A DNA stretch of 64,000 nt from Pseudooceanicola onchidii (GCF_004959925.1 NZ_SPUW01000002.1:806001-870000); one strand, 5' to 3'. Positions 37,795 to 48,259 are shown, counted from the first letter of the stretch. Notes: generated by a model not told the origin, from the letters alone. Made by a program: numbers and translations.

Positions 37795-39236
37795 GCGATC
37801 TGGCGGCGCGCGTCATAGGCCGTGATCCACTCCATCCCGCCAAGCGCGTCGATCAGCGGATCCAGGTGTGCCGCGTAGCTGCGCCATTTCCCGACCGAGG
37901 CCGCGCTGACCTTCTGGCGTGCCTGATACCGGCTGGCCGTGGCGATGCGGCCGCCCGTTTGCTCCGGCGCCAGACAGGCCGCATCCCATTGCAGGTCGCA
38001 GGTCGCCAGAACGCGGCGCAGGGTCGGCTCGGGGCTCTGGACGAGCGCTTCGTACTCGACGTGGCAGATCCGGCCGGGCAGGGCGGCGTCCCAGTGCTGC
38101 ATCAGATCGTCGTATAGTCGGAAGTACCGACCCAGGGTCTCGGGCCGATTGGAAAAGGTCAGCCCCGTGCGGAAATTGGCGATGTAGTTCGACAGGCAGG
38201 TGTCCAGCGGATTGCGCCGCAGGTGCAGGATCGGCGCGTCAGCGAAGGTCGCGGCGATCAGGCCGATGTTCCAGAAATTCAGCGGGTTCTTGTCGATGAC
38301 TTGGGGGCGCGCCTGTCCGGCGGCGCGGGCCACGGGGGTGATGTAGGCGCGGGCGATCTCGGCCAACGCCTTGGACGTCATGGCGCTGCGGATGGCCTGA
38401 TCCGGGGCGGTGTCCGGGTTGGCGGCCTGCGCCTTGGCAAAGAACGCGCCGCTGATCCGGTTCAACTCGGGCCGTTCCCCGGCAGTCGCGACTTCGGGGT
38501 GGGCCGCCAGCATCCGCTCAAGCAGCGTTGTGCCGGATCGGGGCATCCCGAGGATGAAGATCGGGCGGGGCCTGGTGCGGGTTGCGCCTGTCAGGGTTTT
38601 GCAGAACTTGGGCGAAAACAGGGACATCTGCCGGGCGGCGACCGCCTGCGTGTCACCGAGGTCCGCCAGCGCAGGCTTCAGGCGATTGCCGCGATCGAAA
38701 TGCGCGAAAGCAGTATCAAAGACACCGCAATCCTGGTGGGCCTTGCCTAGCGCGAAGTGGATCGGGATGCGGTCGGGATCGGGAAGCGTCGGGTCGTCGA
38801 GCGCCGCCTGGCCGGTGGCGAAGATCGGGTCGCCGGGCCGGATCGTGGTCGAGTCGGTCAGGTTCACATAGGCCAGCGCGCACCGGGGATTGATCGCCAG
38901 CGCCTGACGGGCGGCGGCGACCGCATTTGCGAAATCCCCGACCTCGTTCAGGATCGCGGCGCGGGTCTGCGGGATATGGCTGTTGTCCGGGGCGAGGGTC
39001 GCGGCGCGGTCCAGCAGGTCAAGTGCGTCCCTGGTCGCCCCGCGCAACCGTGTTCCGGTGATGGCCTTGCCGACCAGCGCGGGCACCATGTCCGGCGCGG
39101 TGTCCAGCAGATCTGCATAGAGCCGATCCGCCCCGGCAAGATCTCCTGCTCGGAACGCCGTTTCGGCCCTTGAAAGAAGATCGGCCCGGGACCTGTGCGG
39201 GTCCCGGGCCGATCCGGATGTGTCGTTGTCAGCCAA
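37791..39236 (-). CDS. TPR-sulfotransferase family protein
   Basis: 481 residues. The N-terminal half has tetratricopeptide-like repeats (about 15-200). The C-terminal half is a PAPS-dependent sulfotransferase domain: 5'-phosphosulfate loop GMPRSGTTLLERMLAAHP near residue 230 and 3'-phosphate loop HLRRNPLDTCLSNY near 335. Acceptor unknown. The TTG at 39236 is taken because the TPR pattern begins soon after it, but there is no ribosome site and a strong hairpin (39179-39214) overlaps codons 8-20. The next in-frame start is the ATG at 39089. It lies six bases after mdh. Confidence 0.82.
   Translation of the reverse strand: MADNDTSGSARDPHRSRADLLSRAETAFRAGDLAGADRLYADLLDTAPDMVPALVGKAITGTRLRGATRDALDLLDRAATLAPDNSHIPQTRAAILNEVGDFANAVAAARQALAINPRCALAYVNLTDSTTIRPGDPIFATGQAALDDPTLPDPDRIPIHFALGKAHQDCGVFDTAFAHFDRGNRLKPALADLGDTQAVAARQMSLFSPKFCKTLTGATRTRPRPIFILGMPRSGTTLLERMLAAHPEVATAGERPELNRISGAFFAKAQAANPDTAPDQAIRSAMTSKALAEIARAYITPVARAAGQARPQVIDKNPLNFWNIGLIAATFADAPILHLRRNPLDTCLSNYIANFRTGLTFSNRPETLGRYFRLYDDLMQHWDAALPGRICHVEYEALVQSPEPTLRRVLATCDLQWDAACLAPEQTGGRIATASRYQARQKVSAASVGKWRSYAAHLDPLIDALGGMEWITAYDARRQIA
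39179..39214 (-). terminator. Terminator of mdh, inside the next gene's first codons
   Basis: GATCGGCCCGGGACC and its exact complement form a 15-bp perfect stem with a 6-base loop. On the minus strand TTCTTTC follows. It lies 29-64 bases past the mdh stop, within the first codons of the sulfotransferase-like gene. Confidence 0.75.
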
Positions 39237-39242
39237 GGGCGA

Positions 39243-40244
<1,002 letters not shown>

Positions 40245-40439
40245 CTAGGAGTTTTGGGGCCTCAGCGCAAGGGTGAGGCCGTGACAGGCGGGGGTGCAGG
40301 TCTGTGCGGGGCCGGATTCGCCGTTCTTATAGTCTTGAAAATCAGCGGATTACGGCGGTCCACCCGCATCGGTTGTGCGGCTGTTCCGGGTCGTGTCGGG
40401 GGCGGCGTGCCCCGGATGGGGCACGATTCTGTGGTCATG

Positions 40440-40745
40440 TCAGGCGTCCTTGTCATCGGGGGGCAGCGCCTCGGCCAGGGTTTCGAAAGCCTGGCCGCTG
40501 GCGACAAGGCAGGTCACGCCGGTGGCCTTGGTGACGGTGATCGTCCAGGTGCCGGTGGCATCCGAGGCGAAGACCTCGACCATCTGGTTGTTGGGGCCGA
40601 GGCCGATGGATTGCCGGGTCTCACCGTACGTGGTGGCGAGGCGTTCCAGAACGACATCGCGCGGGGCGCAGGCCCCGGCCATGGCCCCGGTCGGCAGGGA
40701 AAGTGCGGCGGCGGTCAGGATCCCGCCAATCGCAAAGCGCGTCAT
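40440..40745 (-). CDS. Small secreted protein, unknown
   Basis: 101 residues. Signal peptide (residues 1-23, IGGILTAAALSLPTGAMA), then CAPRDVVLERLATTYGE and a beta-rich part with a second Cys (VTCLVASG), perhaps a disulfide. Proteins of this size and pattern are common in rhodobacters but unnamed. AAAGGA is well placed before the ATG at 40745. Downstream towards mdh lies a hairpin (CGTGCCCC at 40406 with GGGGCACG at 40418). Confidence 0.78.
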   Translation of the reverse strand: MTRFAIGGILTAAALSLPTGAMAGACAPRDVVLERLATTYGETRQSIGLGPNNQMVEVFASDATGTWTITVTKATGVTCLVASGQAFETLAEALPPDDKDA

Positions 40746-41084
40746 GGTGCAGTCCTTTCTAAGGCCCGCATGGCGGCTTTGCGCCGTGGGGCGGTTCGTC
40801 CTCTGCTCCGGGATCGGGCGGTTGGCTCCGGCCTTCAATCTCCGCATGTCTGAAGTGTGCCTGCGGGGTGCGAAGAAGTGGTTAACGCACCGCGCGCCAC
40901 GGGCGGCTTGGTGTAGCGCGCGGAAAACGCGCCGATTTTCGCGGCTTGCGCCCGGAAGAGGCGAAGAAAGGCGGCAGTTTTTTCTGCGTTGCGGCGCAAC
41001 GGGTCTTGAATTTTTCGGTCATTTGGTGCGATTGATGCGCAACATTGTTACCCGGCGACCGCCGCCGCGACTCGGAGCTGCCCC
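40746..41084. promoter_or_regulatory. 339-base intergenic region upstream of mcl2, with inverted repeats
   Basis: No gene is seen. It divides the divergent secreted-protein gene and mcl2. It holds a perfect 7+1+7 inverted repeat CGTTGCGGCGCAACG (40987-41001) and, 36 bases before the mcl2 ATG, GCGCAACATTGTT (41037-41049), identical to 13 bases of the phaB palindrome. These probably carry the control of the mcl2-mch genes. Confidence 0.5.
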
Positions 41085-41939
41085 ATGGATACCGACCTTC
41101 GCCCCTACCGTTCCGTCCTCTATATCCCCGGCTCGAAAGAGCGCGCGCTGGACAAGGCGCGCGGGCTGGCCTGCGATGCGATCATCTTCGACCTTGAGGA
41201 CGCCGTGACCCCGGACGCCAAGTCCGAGGCGCGCGATACCCTGAAGGCCGCGCTGGAGCAGGATGGCTATGGAGAACGGGCAAAGATCATCCGGATCAAC
41301 GGGTTGGACACCGACTGGGGCGCGGATGACGTGGCCACGCTGAAGGACGCCAAGGCCGACGCCATGCTGCTGCCCAAGGTGAATTCGGTGCGCGACGTCG
41401 AGGCGCTTGATGCGCTGATGGGCGAGGCGATGGACATCTGGTGCATGATCGAAACGCCGCTGGGCGTGTTCAATGCGCTTGAGATCGCGGCGCATCCGCG
41501 GGTGAAGGGGTTCGTCGCGGGGACGAACGACCTGGCGAAGGAGCTGAACTGCCGGAGCCGGGACGACCGCCTGCCGATGATGTTCGCGCTGCAGCAGATG
41601 TTGCTCGCCGCGCGGGCTCATGGGGTGATCTGCGTCGATGGCGTGTATAACCAGTACCTCGATGAAGAGGGGCTGGCGGCCGAATGCGACCAGGGCCGGG
41701 ATCTGGGCTTTGACGGCAAGACGCTGATCCACCCGGCGCAGGTGGCGGGCGCGAACACGGCCTTCGCGCCGTCCGAGGCCGAGGTCGACCTGGCCAAGCG
41801 GCAGATCGAGGCGCACGAGGAGATCGAGCGCACGGGGCAGGGGGTTGCGGTGGTCGACGGCAAGATCGTCGAGAACCTGCATGTCGAGACCGCGAAGAAG
41901 ACGCTTGCCAAGGCCGAGGCCATTGCGCGCATGGCGTGA
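41085..41939 (+). CDS. mcl2: CitE/HpcH-family (3S)-malyl-CoA thioesterase or malyl-CoA lyase-like protein
   Basis: 284 residues of the CitE-like TIM-barrel family: RSVLYIPGSKERALDKA with the CoA-contact Arg, IIFDLEDAVTPDAK, AMLLPKVNSV, WCMIETPLGVFNA with the metal Glu, and GKTLIHPAQV near the end. In Rhodobacter sphaeroides the gene linked to mch and sdh in this order encodes Mcl2, the malyl-CoA thioesterase that helps release malate in the ethylmalonyl-CoA pathway; Mcl1, the lyase, is elsewhere. Assignment as Mcl2 rests on this context and on the short length. Confidence 0.85.
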   Translation: MDTDLRPYRSVLYIPGSKERALDKARGLACDAIIFDLEDAVTPDAKSEARDTLKAALEQDGYGERAKIIRINGLDTDWGADDVATLKDAKADAMLLPKVNSVRDVEALDALMGEAMDIWCMIETPLGVFNALEIAAHPRVKGFVAGTNDLAKELNCRSRDDRLPMMFALQQMLLAARAHGVICVDGVYNQYLDEEGLAAECDQGRDLGFDGKTLIHPAQVAGANTAFAPSEAEVDLAKRQIEAHEEIERTGQGVAVVDGKIVENLHVETAKKTLAKAEAIARMA

Positions 41940-41988
41940 CGGGTGCAATGTGAAGTCGATTCACATCTAGCCAGCGGGGCAGCTTGCC

Positions 41989-42534
41989 ATGATCCTTCTT
42001 ATCCTCGGCGTTCTTCTGTGGGCGGGGGCCCATTTCTTCAAACGGCTCGCGCCCGCGCGGCGCGCGGCCATGGGCGACCGGGGCAAGGGCCTGGTCGCGC
42101 TGGCGCTGGCGGTATCGATCCTGCTGATGATCTTCGGCTATCGTGCCGCTGATGGCGCGTTCTTCTGGGGGCGGCATCCGGCGACCGTGGGGATCAACAA
42201 CCTGCTGATGATCGCGGCGCTTTACTTCACCTCGCCGGGGCCGAAGAAGGGCGCGCTGTTTTACCGGATGCGGCATCCCATGCTGACCGGGTTCCTGCTG
42301 TGGACCATCGCGCACCTGCTGGTGAACGGAGACGTGCCGTCGTTCGTTCTGTTCGGGGGGCTTGGCGCCTGGGCGATTGCCGAGATGGTGGTGATCAACC
42401 GGGCCGAGCCGGGCTGGACCCCGCCGGAAAAAGGCTCCATTGCCAAGGATGCGATGTTCCTGGTGGCCTCGGTCATCCTGCTTGCCGTGATCGGCTTCGT
42501 GCATACCTGGCTTGGCTACCCGACCTTTGGATGA
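41989..42534 (+). CDS. NnrU family membrane protein
   Basis: 181 residues with five or more predicted membrane spans, matching the NnrU family: RMRHPMLTGFLLWTIAHLLVNGD is the conserved central block. NnrU was named from a nitric-oxide gene region in Rhodobacter, but its role is unknown. Gap of 49 bases from mcl2, nine bases to the next gene. Confidence 0.88.
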   Translation: MILLILGVLLWAGAHFFKRLAPARRAAMGDRGKGLVALALAVSILLMIFGYRAADGAFFWGRHPATVGINNLLMIAALYFTSPGPKKGALFYRMRHPMLTGFLLWTIAHLLVNGDVPSFVLFGGLGAWAIAEMVVINRAEPGWTPPEKGSIAKDAMFLVASVILLAVIGFVHTWLGYPTFG

Positions 42535-42543
42535 GGACCTGAC

Positions 42544-42747
42544 ATGAAAGCCTATCGTTTTCTGACCGCCGACGACACCTCGGCCTTCTGTCACAAGGTG
42601 ACGGCGGCGCTGGCCAAGGGGTGGGAGCTTTATGGCGATCCGACCTATGCCCACGACGCGACCACCGGCGTGATGCGCTGCGGCCAGGCCGTGACCAAGG
42701 AGGTCGCGGGTGACTATGACCCCGACATGAAGCTGGGAGAGCTGTGA
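42544..42747 (+). CDS. DUF1737 protein
   Basis: 67 residues: KAYRFLTADDTSAFCHKVT, then LAKGWELYGDPTY, a pattern shared by DUF1737 proteins. Function unknown. It ends directly before the mch start codon, which follows with no gap, so it is co-translated with mch. Confidence 0.85.
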   Translation: MKAYRFLTADDTSAFCHKVTAALAKGWELYGDPTYAHDATTGVMRCGQAVTKEVAGDYDPDMKLGEL

Positions 42748-43779
42748 ATGACCAAGACCAACGCGGGCCGTTTCTTCGAGGATTACAGCATCGGTCAGGT
42801 GATCGACCACGCCGTGCCGCGCACCGTGTCGGGGGGCGAGCGGGCGCTGTACCATGCGCTTTATCCGATGCGGCATGCGCTGTATTCCTCGGATGAATTT
42901 GCGCGGTCCTGCGGGTTGCGGGAAGCGCCGATCGACGATCTGGCGGCCTTCCACGTGGTTTTCGGCAAGACGGTGCCGGACGTGTCGCTGAACGCGGTCG
43001 CAAACCTGGGCTATGCCGAGGGGCGCTGGCTGAAACCGGTCCATGCGGGCGACACGCTGCGGTCATCGTCCGAGGTGATCGGGCTGAAGCAGAATTCCAA
43101 CGGCAAGACCGGGGTGGTCTACGTGCGGACGCGCGGGATCAACCAGCGCGACGAGGTCGTGATGGAATATGTGCGTTGGGTGATGGTGCGGAAGAACGAC
43201 CTTGATGCGCCCGCGCCCGAGACGGTCGTTCCGGAGCTGGCCAAGGTCATCGATCCGGCCGATCTGGTGATCCCCGAGGGGCTGGACTTTACCAACTACG
43301 ATTTCACCCTCGCCGGAGAGCCGCATCGGTTCGGCGATTACGAGGTGGGCGAGGTGATCGGCCATGTCGACGGCGTGACCATCGAGGAAGCCGAGCACAT
43401 GCTGGCGACGCGGCTGTGGCAGAACACGGCGAAGGTGCATTTCGACGCGACCTTCCGGCCCGACGGGCAGCGGCTGATCTATGGCGGGCACGTGATTTCC
43501 ATGGCGCGGGCACTGTCGTTCAACGGGCTGGCCAATGCGCAGATGATCGTCGGTCTGAACGGCGGGGCGCATGCGAACCCGTGCTTCAGCGGCAAGACGA
43601 TCAAGGCCTGGTCCGAGGTGCTGGACCGCGCCGAGACCTCGGCGCCGGGCGTCGGCGCGATCCGGCTGCGGCTGGTGGCCGTCGACGATGCCTCGGTCGG
43701 AGAGCTGAAGGGCGAGGACGGAAAGTACCTGCCGCAGGTGCTTCTGGACCTTGATTACTGGGCGCTGATGCCGGTCTGA
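42748..43779 (+). CDS. mch: Mesaconyl-CoA hydratase
   Basis: Converts mesaconyl-C1-CoA to beta-methylmalyl-CoA in the ethylmalonyl-CoA pathway. 343 residues of the MaoC/hotdog fold in tandem: FFEDYSIGQVIDH at the start and the second-half motif YGGHVISMARALSF. Length and sequence agree with Rhodobacter Mch. It follows DUF1737 directly and precedes the VPLPA-CTERM and sdh genes. Confidence 0.92.
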   Translation: MTKTNAGRFFEDYSIGQVIDHAVPRTVSGGERALYHALYPMRHALYSSDEFARSCGLREAPIDDLAAFHVVFGKTVPDVSLNAVANLGYAEGRWLKPVHAGDTLRSSSEVIGLKQNSNGKTGVVYVRTRGINQRDEVVMEYVRWVMVRKNDLDAPAPETVVPELAKVIDPADLVIPEGLDFTNYDFTLAGEPHRFGDYEVGEVIGHVDGVTIEEAEHMLATRLWQNTAKVHFDATFRPDGQRLIYGGHVISMARALSFNGLANAQMIVGLNGGAHANPCFSGKTIKAWSEVLDRAETSAPGVGAIRLRLVAVDDASVGELKGEDGKYLPQVLLDLDYWALMPV

Positions 43780-43937
43780 GCGGCATAGATCGAACGATCA
43801 GGTCTTGGGACAGATATGTCGCTGCGGAGGGATTCCGTGGCGACATCTTGTGTTTGGGTTGCGTTTTGGGCTGATCGAATGTTTAGGTATCGTCATTGAT
43901 TGACGGAACTTCGACCGACTCGAATTGGGGAAAACCA

Positions 43938-44609
43938 GTGAAACTTATTGCCGCTTCCGCTCTTGCCCTTTCGATGACCTCCATGGCGGCTTCGGCTGCG
44001 GTCGTTGTGTACAGCGACCAGTCCAAGTTTGATCTGGCGGTTGCTGGCGGAACGCCTCTCAGGTCGTTCGACTTCTCCGGGGTTACCGCAACGTATTCGC
44101 TCAGCCGCGCGGGCGTAGAGATTACGTCTTTCGGCAACACGATGGAAACCAGATCCAACTCTTTCGGGACTTTCCTGTATTCGATCGTGGATGACCCCTA
44201 CGTTGTGGGGCAAAACAAATACCAGGTTTGGTCATTCGCCGACGACACTTATGCGATCGGGTTCGATTTTCGCGGTGCAGGGGCAGAGAACCTGACACAC
44301 GAATCCGTCCGTATCACGATTGGTTTTGGCGGTCAGAATGCAGTCGCCGAACTGGCGTTCGTCGGCGGTGAGCATGCGCGGTCTGGATTTGCCGGTTTCG
44401 TGTCGTCGACTCCGTTCACAAAGATCATGTTTGACGGCGATGGTGGTACCGGTGAGGATGACTATTATATCGGGAACGTCGAAACGCATGGCGATCTAGG
44501 GCAGCCAGACCCGACGCCGGGAGCCCAGGTCCCCCTTCCCGCCGGCCTGCCGCTTCTGGCCGGGGGTCTACTGGCCTTCGGTCTGCTGGGGCGTCGCCGC
44601 AAGGGCTGA
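43938..44609 (+). CDS. Secreted VPLPA-CTERM protein
   Basis: 223 residues. Signal peptide at residues 1-23 (KLIAASALALSMTSMAASA) and the sorting tail VPLPAGLPLLAGG, a hydrophobic segment, then RRRK. This matches the VPLPA-CTERM signal seen in rhodobacters, where an exosortase-like system anchors or processes exported proteins. The body is beta-rich with no known domain. It starts with GTG at 43938, with GGGGAAAA before it. Base composition is visibly less GC-rich than its neighbours, which may mean a more recent arrival. It interrupts mch and sdhC. Confidence 0.88.
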   Translation: MKLIAASALALSMTSMAASAAVVVYSDQSKFDLAVAGGTPLRSFDFSGVTATYSLSRAGVEITSFGNTMETRSNSFGTFLYSIVDDPYVVGQNKYQVWSFADDTYAIGFDFRGAGAENLTHESVRITIGFGGQNAVAELAFVGGEHARSGFAGFVSSTPFTKIMFDGDGGTGEDDYYIGNVETHGDLGQPDPTPGAQVPLPAGLPLLAGGLLAFGLLGRRRKG

Positions 44610-44635
44610 TCCCGACCTGTCACGTCGACGCAGCG

Positions 44636-44655
44636 CGTCGCCCCCGGGCGACGCG
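44636..44655 (+). terminator. GC hairpin after the VPLPA-CTERM gene
   Basis: GCGTCGCC/GGCGACGC, 8-bp stem and 4-base loop, 27 bases past the stop. No U-run, so termination is only a possibility. Confidence 0.4.
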
Positions 44656-44693
44656 AGTCGCGGTCGTGGATCAGGGTTGCCAAATGCTTATCC

Positions 44694-44724
44694 TGTGATC
44701 ACACGGCACATTCATGTGATCACA
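44694..44724. promoter_or_regulatory. Paired palindromes upstream of sdhC
   Basis: TGTGATCACA at 44694-44703 and 44715-44724, 21 bp start to start, with the near edge 106 bases from the sdhC ATG. Identical in element, spacing and placement to the pair upstream of sucC (37304-37334). Probably an operator for a shared TCA-cycle regulator. Confidence 0.8.
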
Positions 44725-44771
44725 AGTGGGAAAACCTGCAGGGCGTTAGCGGGAAACTTGCCAGTCGGCTA

Positions 44772-44799
44772 ATGACAATCCCGAAAAAAAGTCTAAGAC
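44772..44799 (+). promoter_or_regulatory. sdhC: Candidate sdhC promoter
   Basis: ATGACA (-35-like) and TAAGAC (-10-like) separated by 16 bases, about 31 bases before the sdhC ATG. The match to sigma-70 consensus is modest. If right, the palindrome pair would be centred near -107 and -86, an activator-like position. Confidence 0.35.
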
Positions 44800-44830
44800 G
44801 AGGCCAACGGAACCCAGATAAGGCACCGCC

Positions 44831-45220
44831 ATGGCTGATGTGAACCGGGGCAACCGCCCGCTATCCCCTTTCATGATTGGACCGTACTATCGGCCCCAGA
44901 TGACCTCCATGTCGTCGATCCTTGTTCGGATCACCGGCATCGCCTCTTTCGGGATGGTGTTCCTGGTCGTCTGCTGGCTGCTGGCTGCGGCGTCATCGGA
45001 AACCGCTTATGACTGGGTGAACTGGCTGCTGACCAGCTTTGTCGGCGACCTGATCTTCCTGCTGGGCACCTGGGGCATCTGGTATCACGTGCTGGGCCGC
45101 CTGCGGCATGTCGTCTGGGACTTCGGCTACTTCCTGGATGTCGAGACGTCCGAGAAGATGGGCTGGGGCATGTTCATCGGCGCCACCGTCCTGACGCTCA
45201 TCACGATCATCGCGGTATAA
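44831..45220 (+). CDS. sdhC: Succinate dehydrogenase cytochrome b subunit
   Basis: Membrane anchor holding heme b and the quinone site. 129 residues with three membrane spans. RPLSPFMIGPYYRPQM and SILVRITGIASFG are typical of SdhC, and WYHVLGRLRHVVWDFG holds the conserved heme-ligand His. First gene of the sdhCDAB operon; ten bases separate it from sdhD. Confidence 0.95.
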   Translation: MADVNRGNRPLSPFMIGPYYRPQMTSMSSILVRITGIASFGMVFLVVCWLLAAASSETAYDWVNWLLTSFVGDLIFLLGTWGIWYHVLGRLRHVVWDFGYFLDVETSEKMGWGMFIGATVLTLITIIAV

Positions 45221-45230
45221 GGAGGCGACC

Positions 45231-45602
45231 ATGAGCTATCTTACCGACCGCAAGCGCGCCGTAGGCAACGGGGCCGGCAGCGAAGGCACCCACCACCACT
45301 GGAAGATGATGGTCAGCTCGATCTGCCTTGTCGTCCTGGTTCCCTTCTTCGTCTTCACCTTCGGCGCCGGTCTGGGCGGCACCTACGAAGACGTGCAGGC
45401 CTATTTCTCAAGCCCCTTCGTCGCGCTGGTGATGGCGCTTGGCCTGATCGTCGGGCTTCGCCACTTCAAGATGGAAATCGACGAGGCGGTCGAGGACTAC
45501 GTCCACGGACTGGCCCAGAAACTGACCCTGATCGCGGTCAACGCAGCGACCTACGTGCTGATGGCGGTTGGTCTCTTCGCTCTCTTGAAACTCGCCCTCT
45601 AA
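45231..45602 (+). CDS. sdhD: Succinate dehydrogenase membrane anchor subunit
   Basis: 123 residues, three membrane spans; HHHWKMMVSSICL near the N terminus and LIVGLRHFKMEIDEAVEDY with the heme-side His and conserved Asp. Second gene of the operon, 27 bases before sdhA. Confidence 0.93.
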   Translation: MSYLTDRKRAVGNGAGSEGTHHHWKMMVSSICLVVLVPFFVFTFGAGLGGTYEDVQAYFSSPFVALVMALGLIVGLRHFKMEIDEAVEDYVHGLAQKLTLIAVNAATYVLMAVGLFALLKLAL

Positions 45603-45629
45603 GCCTGTGCGCGAGAAGGAATACGATAG

Positions 45630-47438
45630 ATGACAGCAGCTTACGAATACGAGACGCATGATTATGACGTCGTGGTCGTCGGTGCCGGCGGCGCCGGTCT
45701 GCGCGCGACGCTTGGCATGGCAGAACAGGGCCTGCGCACGGCCTGCGTGACCAAGGTCTTCCCGACCCGGTCGCACACCGTGGCGGCACAGGGCGGCATC
45801 GCGGCGTCCCTGTCCAACATGGGCCCGGACAACTGGCAGTGGCACATGTACGACACCGTGAAGGGGTCGGACTGGCTGGGCGATACGGATGCGATGGAAT
45901 ACCTCGCCAAATCCGCGCCGGCCGCTGTTTACGAACTTGAGCATTACGGCGTGCCGTTCTCGCGCACCGAAGAGGGCAAGATCTATCAGCGGCCCTTCGG
46001 CGGTCACACCACCGAATTCGGCGAAGGCCCCGCCGTGCAGCGGACCTGTGCCGCCGCCGACCGGACCGGCCACGCGATCCTGCACACGCTGTATGGTCAG
46101 TCGCTGAAGAACAACGCCGAGTTCTACATCGAATATTTCGCCATCGACCTGATCATGTCGGACGACGGCGTCTGCACCGGTGTCGTCTGCTGGAAGCTGG
46201 ACGATGGCACGATGCATGTGTTCAACGCCAAGATGGTCGTGCTGGCCACCGGTGGTTATGGCCGTGCCTATTTCTCGGCCACTTCGGCGCACACCTGCAC
46301 CGGTGACGGTGGCGGCATGGTGGCCCGTGCGGGTCTGCCGCTGCAGGACATGGAGTTCGTGCAGTTCCACCCGACCGGCATCTACGGCTCGGGCTGCCTG
46401 ATCACCGAAGGCGCACGGGGCGAGGGCGGCTACCTGACCAACTCCGAAGGCGAGCGGTTCATGGAGCGCTATGCGCCCCAATACAAGGACCTTGCGCCGC
46501 GTGACTACGTTTCGCGGTCGATGACGATGGAGATCCGCGAGGGCCGTGGCGTGGGCGAGCATGGCGACCACATCCACCTGAACCTCAGCCACCTGCCGGC
46601 CGAGGCGTTGGCGGAACGGCTTCCGGGGATCTCGGAATCGGCCAAGATTTTCGCCGGCGTCGACGTCACGAAAGAGCCGATCCCGGTTCTGCCGACCGTG
46701 CATTACAACATGGGCGGTATCCCGACGAACTATTGGGGCGAAGTGCTGAACCCGACCGCCGACAACCCGAACCAGGTGGTTCCGGGCCTGATGGCCGTGG
46801 GCGAGGCAGGCTGTGCCTCGGTGCATGGTGCGAACCGCCTTGGGTCGAATTCGCTGATCGACCTCGTGGTCTTCGGCCGGGCCGCGGCCATTCGCGCCGG
46901 CGCCGTGGTGGACCGCGAGGCGGCGATCCCGTCGACCAACGTGGCGCAGGTCGACAAGGCCTTCACCCGGTTCGACTACTATCGCAACGCCAACGGCTCC
47001 ATCCCGACGGCCGACCTGCGGCTTGAGATGCAGCGCACCATGCAGTCCGACGCGGCTGTCTTCCGGGCGTCCGAGACGCTGAAGGAAGGCGTCGACAAGA
47101 TGACCGAGATCGCGGCGAAACTGCCCGACGTGAAGGTCACCGACCGGTCGCTGATCTGGAACAGCGACCTGATGGAGACGCTGGAACTGACCAACCTCAT
47201 GCCGAACGCCCTGGCGACCATCGTCGGTGCCGAGGCGCGCCACGAAAGCCGTGGCGCCCACGCGCACGAGGATTACGCCGAACGCGACGACGAGAACTGG
47301 CGTGTCCACACGATTTCGCGTGTCGAGGACAACAAGGTCGACCTGTCCTATCGCCCGGTCATCAAGGATCCGCTGACCGCCGAGGCGGACGGTGGCATCG
47401 CGCTCAAGAAGATCGCGCCCAAGGCGCGGACGTTCTGA
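45630..47438 (+). CDS. sdhA: Succinate dehydrogenase flavoprotein subunit
   Basis: Oxidises succinate to fumarate with covalent FAD. 602 residues: FAD loop [15 protein letters not shown], flavin-linking His in [11 protein letters not shown], substrate region [21 protein letters not shown], and [24 protein letters not shown] lies upstream. The electron path continues through SdhB to the anchors SdhC and SdhD. Confidence 0.97.
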   Translation: MTAAYEYETHDYDVVVVGAGGAGLRATLGMAEQGLRTACVTKVFPTRSHTVAAQGGIAASLSNMGPDNWQWHMYDTVKGSDWLGDTDAMEYLAKSAPAAVYELEHYGVPFSRTEEGKIYQRPFGGHTTEFGEGPAVQRTCAAADRTGHAILHTLYGQSLKNNAEFYIEYFAIDLIMSDDGVCTGVVCWKLDDGTMHVFNAKMVVLATGGYGRAYFSATSAHTCTGDGGGMVARAGLPLQDMEFVQFHPTGIYGSGCLITEGARGEGGYLTNSEGERFMERYAPQYKDLAPRDYVSRSMTMEIREGRGVGEHGDHIHLNLSHLPAEALAERLPGISESAKIFAGVDVTKEPIPVLPTVHYNMGGIPTNYWGEVLNPTADNPNQVVPGLMAVGEAGCASVHGANRLGSNSLIDLVVFGRAAAIRAGAVVDREAAIPSTNVAQVDKAFTRFDYYRNANGSIPTADLRLEMQRTMQSDAAVFRASETLKEGVDKMTEIAAKLPDVKVTDRSLIWNSDLMETLELTNLMPNALATIVGAEARHESRGAHAHEDYAERDDENWRVHTISRVEDNKVDLSYRPVIKDPLTAEADGGIALKKIAPKARTF

Positions 47439-47448
47439 GGAGGACGAC

Positions 47449-48228
47449 ATGGTACAATTCACTCTTCCCAAGAATTCCCGCATCACCGCCGGCAAGACCT
47501 GGCCCAAGCCCGACGGCGCGACCAATATCCGCAAGTTCCAGATCTATCGCTGGAACCCGGACAATGGCGAAACGCCCCGGGTCGACACCTATTTCCTTGA
47601 TATGGACAAGTGCGGCCCGATGGTTCTGGACGCGCTGATCAAGATCAAGAACGAAATCGACCCCACGCTGACCTTCCGCCGGTCCTGCCGCGAAGGCATC
47701 TGCGGGTCCTGCGCGATGAACATCGACGGGATCAACACGCTGGCTTGCATCTATGGCCTCGACGAGGTGAAGGGCGACGTGAAGATCTATCCGCTGCCGC
47801 ACATGCCGGTGGTGAAGGACCTGATCCCCGACCTGACGCATTTCTACGCGCAGCACGCGTCGATCATGCCCTGGCTTGAGACGAAGACGAACAAGCCCGC
47901 GAAGGAATGGCGGCAGTCCATCGAAGACCGCAAGAAGCTGGACGGTCTGTATGAATGCGTGATGTGCGCATCCTGTTCGACCTCGTGTCCCAGCTACTGG
48001 TGGAACGGCGATCGGTACCTTGGCCCGGCCGCGCTGCTGCATGCCTACCGTTGGATCATCGACAGCCGCGACGAGGCGACCGGCGAGCGTCTGGACGAGC
48101 TGGAGGATCCCTTCAAGCTGTACCGCTGCCACACGATCATGAACTGCGCGAAGACCTGCCCCAAGGGCCTGAACCCGGCGAAGGCGATTGCGCATATCAA
48201 GCAGATGATGGTCGAACGGACCGTCTGA
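47449..48228 (+). CDS. sdhB: Succinate dehydrogenase iron-sulfur subunit
   Basis: Carries electrons from FAD to quinone through three Fe-S clusters. 259 residues. [2Fe-2S] cysteines in [16 protein letters not shown] plus TLAC; [4Fe-4S] in [12 protein letters not shown]; [3Fe-4S] in [14 protein letters not shown]. The ATG follows GAGGAGGAC eleven bases after sdhA. A strong terminator ends the operon. Confidence 0.97.
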   Translation: MVQFTLPKNSRITAGKTWPKPDGATNIRKFQIYRWNPDNGETPRVDTYFLDMDKCGPMVLDALIKIKNEIDPTLTFRRSCREGICGSCAMNIDGINTLACIYGLDEVKGDVKIYPLPHMPVVKDLIPDLTHFYAQHASIMPWLETKTNKPAKEWRQSIEDRKKLDGLYECVMCASCSTSCPSYWWNGDRYLGPAALLHAYRWIIDSRDEATGERLDELEDPFKLYRCHTIMNCAKTCPKGLNPAKAIAHIKQMMVERTV

Positions 48229-48259
48229 TCCGGTTTGATCCCGTTCCGAGATTGATGAA

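Noticed and set aside
40258-40280. GGCCTCA/TGAGGCC hairpin before mdh as a terminator
   Set aside because: It has no U-run on either strand and a short stem; kept only as a weak secondary structure in the 234-base gap upstream of mdh, where I see no gene.
45408-47534. A 708-codon minus-strand open frame opposite sdhA
   Set aside because: It is composed of His/Arg/Gly-rich sequence with no domain, opposite an unmistakable SdhA.
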